This document shows, piece after piece, positions 4,703 through 7,213 of a stretch of 7,213 bases of DNA. Numbering within the stretch: the first letter of the stretch is position 1; every line of letters starts with the position of its first letter. The translations under genes and the position numbers were made by a program. The notes under the pieces were generated by a model that had not been told where the DNA came from, ran no database searches, and worked only from the letters and a program-made list of their open reading frames with translations. The stretch is taken from the NCBI GenBank assembly GCA_001800515.1, contig MGVN01000105.1:1-7213 (forward strand). The letters are read 5' to 3'. Origin of the DNA: Elusimicrobia bacterium RIFOXYB2_FULL_49_7. GTDB lineage: Bacteria > Fibrobacterota > OXYB2-FULL-49-7.

Positions 4703-5203
4703 GTGAATAAAATACTGGTAGCGTATGCAAGCAAATATGGTTCGACTGCGGGTGTTGCTGAAGCCGTCGCCAAATCATTGCGCGAAGCAGGCGCAGCGGT
4801 GGACGTTGCGAACGTGCAAGACGTCAAGAGCGTCAAAGAATACACCGCAGTCGTGGTAGGCAGCGGCGTATATATGGGAAAATGGAAGTCTGACGCGATA
4901 AAATTCCTGAAAAAGAATAAGGCAGACTTGAATACCAAGCCTGTCGCGTTCTTCCAAGTATGCCTGCAGGTAAAAGAGAACACCCCCGAGAACCACCAGA
5001 AAGCCGAGAAGTTCTTCAAGAAAGCCAAAGAGACAATTACTCCCATTGACACAATTTCATTCGCCGGCGCCCTCACCTATTCAAAACTAGGCTTCTTCAT
5101 GCGCACCATGCTGAAAATGGCCAAAACCCCCGAAGCCGACTCTCGCGACTGGCCAGCCATAGCCGCCTGGTCAAAAAAAGTATACCCACTCCTGACAAAA
5201 TAA
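4703..5203 (+). CDS. Flavodoxin-domain protein, HemG-like
   Basis: The product binds FMN and resembles menaquinone-dependent protoporphyrinogen oxidase HemG and related flavodoxin-domain proteins. From the GTG start it has 166 residues. Family features are the strand and phosphate-binding loop KILVAYASKYGSTAGVAEAV (3-22), VVVGSGVYMGKWKSDAIKF in the middle, and near the end FAGALTYSKLGFFMRTMLKM with a DW motif, all aligning with E. coli HemG. GTG at 4703 is preceded by AGGAG (4690-4694) at 8 bases spacing and gives the usual flavodoxin N-terminus. An in-frame ATG at 4616 would add 29 residues, MYKVLAMAVIM..FLQA, that look like a signal peptide, but it has no ribosome-binding site and starts close to the repeat element. 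No haem genes are nearby, so the electron partner and substrate are uncertain. Confidence 0.9.
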   Translation: MNKILVAYASKYGSTAGVAEAVAKSLREAGAAVDVANVQDVKSVKEYTAVVVGSGVYMGKWKSDAIKFLKKNKADLNTKPVAFFQVCLQVKENTPENHQKAEKFFKKAKETITPIDTISFAGALTYSKLGFFMRTMLKMAKTPEADSRDWPAIAAWSKKVYPLLTK

Positions 5204-5216
5204 CATACCCAGTCAC

Positions 5217-5245
5217 TTGATAATTCCCCCATAAAGCAGTAAAAT
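5217..5245 (+). promoter_or_regulatory. Sigma70-like promoter in the spacer after the flavodoxin gene
   Basis: TTGATA (5217-5222), a 17-base spacer and TAAAAT (5240-5245) each match consensus at five of six positions. It lies 14 bases after the flavodoxin stop codon. A start near 5252 would produce a transcript reaching the intrinsic terminator at 5330-5360, with no convincing open reading frame between them. Confidence 0.45.
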
Positions 5246-5251
5246 ACCCAT

Positions 5252-5360
5252 ATCAGTCCAAAAGGGGGAGAAAGCGCGCCACTTCCATGCACCAAAGCGG
5301 GGACCTCCACACTTTCATAGAAATCCCATAACCACCACCGCTAATGCGGTCGTGGTTTTT
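5252..5360 (+). ncRNA. Candidate small RNA of about 110 bases
   Basis: This span is bounded by a good promoter-like signal on the left and a strong intrinsic terminator on the right. I see no coding frame of note and no match to 6S, SRP, RNase P or tmRNA hallmarks. The call rests only on this arrangement. The terminator may instead serve the flavodoxin transcript, which ends 127 bases upstream. Confidence 0.3.
5330..5360 (+). terminator. Strong intrinsic terminator
   Basis: AACCACCACCGC (5330-5341) pairs with GCGGTCGTGGTT (5346-5357) with one C-C mismatch around the loop TAAT, and the run TTTTT (5356-5360) follows. The minus strand has no T tract after the stem, so it acts on plus-strand transcripts: the flavodoxin mRNA or a small RNA started near 5252. 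Confidence 0.8.
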
Positions 5361-5472
5361 CTGTGCCCATATAGTGTATTAATCGAGCAAATAGTAGACA
5401 AAAAACTATAACGAAAATAAATCGAATTTAGTATTGTATCTCCGGAAATCCCAGGCTATTAAAATACGATAT

Positions 5473-6600
5473 ATGAGAATAAACCAATTGAGTAGATTTT
5501 TGTATCAGAGATTTAAGGCTATGTTTCAAATTATTATTGTAATTTTAAAAGATATTTATAAGGGGATACAGCTGTTTTTGGTTTTGACCGCTGTATTGGC
5601 CGTATTTGCAACATCGGAACTGTTTCTGAAAAAACCAGATATTCAGATAGAATTTCTTAGTCCAATTGTAATTATGGATTTACTTGGTTTTTACAGATTT
5701 TATCCAGGTCTAAACTGGACTAACATTGAAAAAAGAAATGCAGATTTTGATAAAGTCGAATCTCTGTTTAAGGAAGTGGGTCTTCCAGAATGGGAAAGAG
5801 TATTAGAAGAAAGGTTCTATTATATTGTATTCCCAATGGAAATAAATGGTCGCCGTAAAATAATAAGTAAAGAGTTTAAGCCGCCGGAAAATAAAAAGCT
5901 GACAGAAGAAGAAATGCTGAATAATAGAATAAATGGAGATAGAATTATGGCAGGCTATGGAGAGATGCCGGGTCTTGTTAGTGAATACATTTTCAAAAAC
6001 GACAGACCTCTTGAGATATTTGAATATTATGACTTGCCTATACCGGCGGTGTTTGAGAATGATTATGAAAACACTTATTATGATGTATTCGGCAAGGACA
6101 ATAAAGAATACAATTATGATATCTTTAAAAAAACTGTTGAAAAAATAGAAGATAAAGAAACCATTGAGAGATTTTATGATACCTTTAATAGTAATAGAAC
6201 TGTAATAACACCTGTGGAAATAAAGAATAATGGGGATACATCAGCAAAAAACATTGAATTAATTGTTGATTTATCAAAGGGAGGGGGCCTTTTAGAAGCT
6301 TCGTTAACTAGGCAGTTAATATATAAGATTCATGATGATTTAGGGCTGGATAGATATGGGCGCGGGAGTAAAAATCTTTTAATACCATTATTGAAACCAA
6401 AAGAAACTAAATATATATTTCTCGAAACAAAATTAGGGTGGCCGACCTTAAACAATGTTTTTGTAAAAGAATTTAATGGTGAAATGGTAAATAGAAAACT
6501 AATAATGTTATGGTTGAAAGGTATAATAGCTATCTCTGTATTGTATATCATTTTGATATTATCCAGACGTTATATAAAGTGCAGAAGTTCGAAAAATTAG
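5473..6600 (+). CDS. A+T-rich two-transmembrane protein of unknown function
   Basis: I do not recognise this family. From the ATG at 5473 the product has 375 residues: a basic N-terminus, a transmembrane helix at about 31-52 (QLFLVLTAVLAVFATSELFL), a large hydrophilic domain (about 53-343), a second helix at about 344-363 and a basic tail, RRYIKCRSSKN. The positive charges predict both ends inside and the central domain outside the membrane. The central domain is rich in Glu, Lys, Asn and Tyr. Around residue 245-270 it has EIKNNGDTSAKNIELIVDL, a pattern seen in extracellular Ig-like beta domains. Base composition and codons (many AGA, ATA, AAT) differ sharply from neighbouring genes, which suggests transfer. 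The start is uncertain: TTG at 5434 and ATG at 5521 are in frame, and none has a good ribosome-binding site. Confidence 0.8.
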   Translation: MRINQLSRFLYQRFKAMFQIIIVILKDIYKGIQLFLVLTAVLAVFATSELFLKKPDIQIEFLSPIVIMDLLGFYRFYPGLNWTNIEKRNADFDKVESLFKEVGLPEWERVLEERFYYIVFPMEINGRRKIISKEFKPPENKKLTEEEMLNNRINGDRIMAGYGEMPGLVSEYIFKNDRPLEIFEYYDLPIPAVFENDYENTYYDVFGKDNKEYNYDIFKKTVEKIEDKETIERFYDTFNSNRTVITPVEIKNNGDTSAKNIELIVDLSKGGGLLEASLTRQLIYKIHDDLGLDRYGRGSKNLLIPLLKPKETKYIFLETKLGWPTLNNVFVKEFNGEMVNRKLIMLWLKGIIAISVLYIILILSRRYIKCRSSKN

Positions 6601-6725
6601 TACTTATTTAGAAAATGACTCATAATCTATATTATTCAGTTGATTAGTTCTTGTCTTTGACGTGCTCCCCTTTAGGGCGCTTATGAGATGAGGAGTTTTT
6701 TGGGGTAGTCGGCGAGTATGTTTGA

Positions 6726-6750
6726 GTTCGTCCTGGCGAAGCCGACGAAC
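6726..6750. repeat. Palindromic repeat GTTCGTC/GACGAAC
   Basis: GTTCGTC (6726-6732) pairs with GACGAAC (6744-6750), and GGC-GAA-GCC continues the stem after a two-base bulge. It is the first of a run of palindromes in this spacer. Confidence 0.6.
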
Positions 6751-6759
6751 GAGTTACGG

Positions 6760-6800
6760 AGCCGCCGAAAAGCGACGAGCGAATGCCCGCAGGGGCGGCT
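6760..6800. repeat. Inverted repeat AGCCGCC/GGCGGCT
   Basis: The 7-bp arms at 6760-6766 and 6794-6800 are perfect complements, 27 bases apart. They lie between the palindromes at 6726 and 6809, so these may be parts of one composite repeat. Confidence 0.45.
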
Positions 6801-6808
6801 TTCTTTTG

Positions 6809-6841
6809 CAACTTTTCTTTCGTCCGGACAAAGAAAAGTTG
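6809..6841. repeat. 33-base near-perfect palindrome
   Basis: CAACTTTTCTTT (6809-6820) pairs with AAAGAAAAGTTG (6830-6841), and GTCC pairs with GGAC at the centre with one bulged C. There is essentially no loop, as in a cruciform-forming palindrome. It is followed by a smaller stem GGGGC-AGA-GCCCC (6854-6866). Confidence 0.7.
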
Positions 6842-6901
6842 AAACGGGGTGCAGGGGCAGAGCCCCAGCGACGTTGATGTAAAAAGATAAAATAAAACTA
6901 C

Positions 6902-6936
6902 GAGATTGCTTCGTCACTGCGCTCCTCGCAATGACA
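6902..6936 (+). repeat. GCAATGACA element, copy A
   Basis: The ends GAGATTGCTTC (6902-6912) and TCGCAATGACA (6926-6936) flank a 13-base core. ATTGC can pair with GCAAT. It is one of two adjacent copies; the other starts at 6944. Confidence 0.75.
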
Positions 6937-6943
6937 AAGAGAA

Positions 6944-6981
6944 GAGATTACTTCTCCCGTCAAGACGGGATCGCAATGACA
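6944..6981 (+). repeat. GCAATGACA element, copy B
   Basis: The ends GAGATTACTTC (6944-6954) and TCGCAATGACA (6971-6981) match copy A with one difference. The core is unrelated and forms its own hairpin, TCCCGT-CAAG-ACGGGA (6955-6970). The copies are in direct orientation, 7 bases apart. Confidence 0.75.
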
Positions 6982-7042
6982 GCTCGCGTAACATCAGTTA
7001 ATTATAAATAAAGAAAAAACCATACTTCGGAGGTTCTCCCAC

Positions 7043-7213
7043 ATGAAAAAATCAATATCCACCCTCTTGCTAATCCTCACCCTCGCTCTCCCCTTAAGCG
7101 CAGAGCCGAGCGCCACCCCCATACAACTCTCCTTCTTCTCACCCCTTCAACTCTTCAACGCAGAGCGTGACGTCAAAGGCATCCGCATGGGCCTCCTGTT
7201 CGCCAAGAATAGA
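7043..7213 (+). CDS. Exported surface or outer-membrane protein, N-terminal part
   Basis: The first 57 codons of a gene that runs out of the window. Residues 1-20 are a classical signal peptide: a lysine pair, a leucine-rich core and LPLSA before the likely cleavage site. The mature part begins EPSATPIQLSFFSPLQLFN, followed by ERDVKGIRMGLLFAKNR. A short strand with Pro-x-Gln-Leu-Phe, then Asp-Val-x-Gly-Ile-Arg and a Lys-Asn element, resembles the start of bacterial surface proteins built from repeated short beta strands (LA_2272-type surface repeats); I hold this only tentatively because the repeats themselves would lie beyond 7213. The start is firm: GGAGG (7029-7033) precedes the ATG by 9 bases. 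GGAG could pair with CTCC (7036-7039), a weak hairpin over the ribosome-binding site. The coding strand is notably C-rich. Confidence 0.85.
   Translation, partial: MKKSISTLLLILTLALPLSAEPSATPIQLSFFSPLQLFNAERDVKGIRMGLLFAKNR

Larger units (their letters stand above)
6601..7042. other. Gene-free repeat-rich spacer
   Basis: There is no credible coding region here. The first about 110 bases are A+T-rich and without clear structure apart from a weak C-rich/G-rich pairing near 6664-6680. From about 6710 the composition changes abruptly to G+C-rich palindromic repeats (6726-6866), then two tandem GCAATGACA elements (6902-6981). A short A+T-rich leader precedes the gene at 7043. A 78-codon minus-strand frame across 6681-6917 lies entirely in these repeats and is not a gene. 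Confidence 0.75.

Noticed and set aside
4414..5076. 220-codon minus-strand frame opposite the flavodoxin gene
   Set aside because: It is antisense to a clear HemG-like protein and ends inside hairpin repeats; the plus-strand frame explains the sequence.
6681..6917. 78-codon minus-strand frame
   Set aside because: It lies entirely in palindromic repeats; this type of frame is repeat-derived and has no ribosome-binding site.
6902..6981. Possible CRISPR array
   Set aside because: There are only two units, their conserved parts are at both ends rather than a single repeat, and the cores are 13 and 16 bases, too short for spacers. No cas gene is present.

Overview
The window reads as a piece of chromosome from a free-living, probably Gram-negative-type bacterium of intermediate G+C, and the dispersed hairpin repeats suggest an uncultivated lineage. 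Evidence for a bacterium includes Shine-Dalgarno sites, sigma70-like promoters, SmpB, a MazG-type pyrophosphohydrolase, a CheY-like receiver and a bacterial tRNA-Leu. The last partial gene starts with a signal peptide and looks like a surface or outer-membrane protein. I cannot assign a phylum. The repeat style (TGTCATTCCCG- and GCAATGACA-type hairpins) is common in environmental genomes from several phyla and is not diagnostic.

Layout. Positions 1-1346 hold the C-terminal half of a XerC/XerD-type tyrosine recombinase, then an uncharacterised 301-residue protein with a UBA-like N-terminus, probably one transcription unit. Convergent to this is a single-domain MazG protein (1355-1813, minus). 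The two stop codons lie in opposite arms of one small terminator hairpin. Divergent from mazG is a stand-alone receiver protein (1901-2281); the two genes share a compact region with two overlapping promoter-like signals. Next is tRNA-Leu(CAG) (2309-2392), abutted exactly by a 162-bp nested inverted-repeat element. After two G/C-rich hairpins come smpB (2710-3174) and a DRE-TIM metallolyase/aldolase-family enzyme (3237-4232). Positions 4233-4702 are a repeat-rich spacer with three related hairpins and a 125-bp element bounded by 11-bp inverted repeats. It is followed by a HemG-like flavodoxin-domain protein (4703-5203).

Positions 5204-5472 hold a good promoter-like signal and, about 110 bases downstream, a strong intrinsic terminator, so a small RNA gene is possible. 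The next gene (5473-6600) is visibly A+T-rich against everything else here. It encodes a two-transmembrane protein with a large predicted extracytoplasmic domain and no family I recognise. Positions 6601-7042 contain no credible gene but several palindromic repeats, including two tandem copies of a GCAATGACA element. The window ends in the first 57 codons of an exported protein.

Most genes are housekeeping functions (chromosome or element recombination, nucleotide hydrolysis, ribosome rescue, translation) or enzymes not obviously related to each other. I see no multi-gene defence, secretion or biosynthetic system. The less ordinary content is the repeat architecture, the possible small RNA, the UBA-like protein and the A+T-rich membrane protein.
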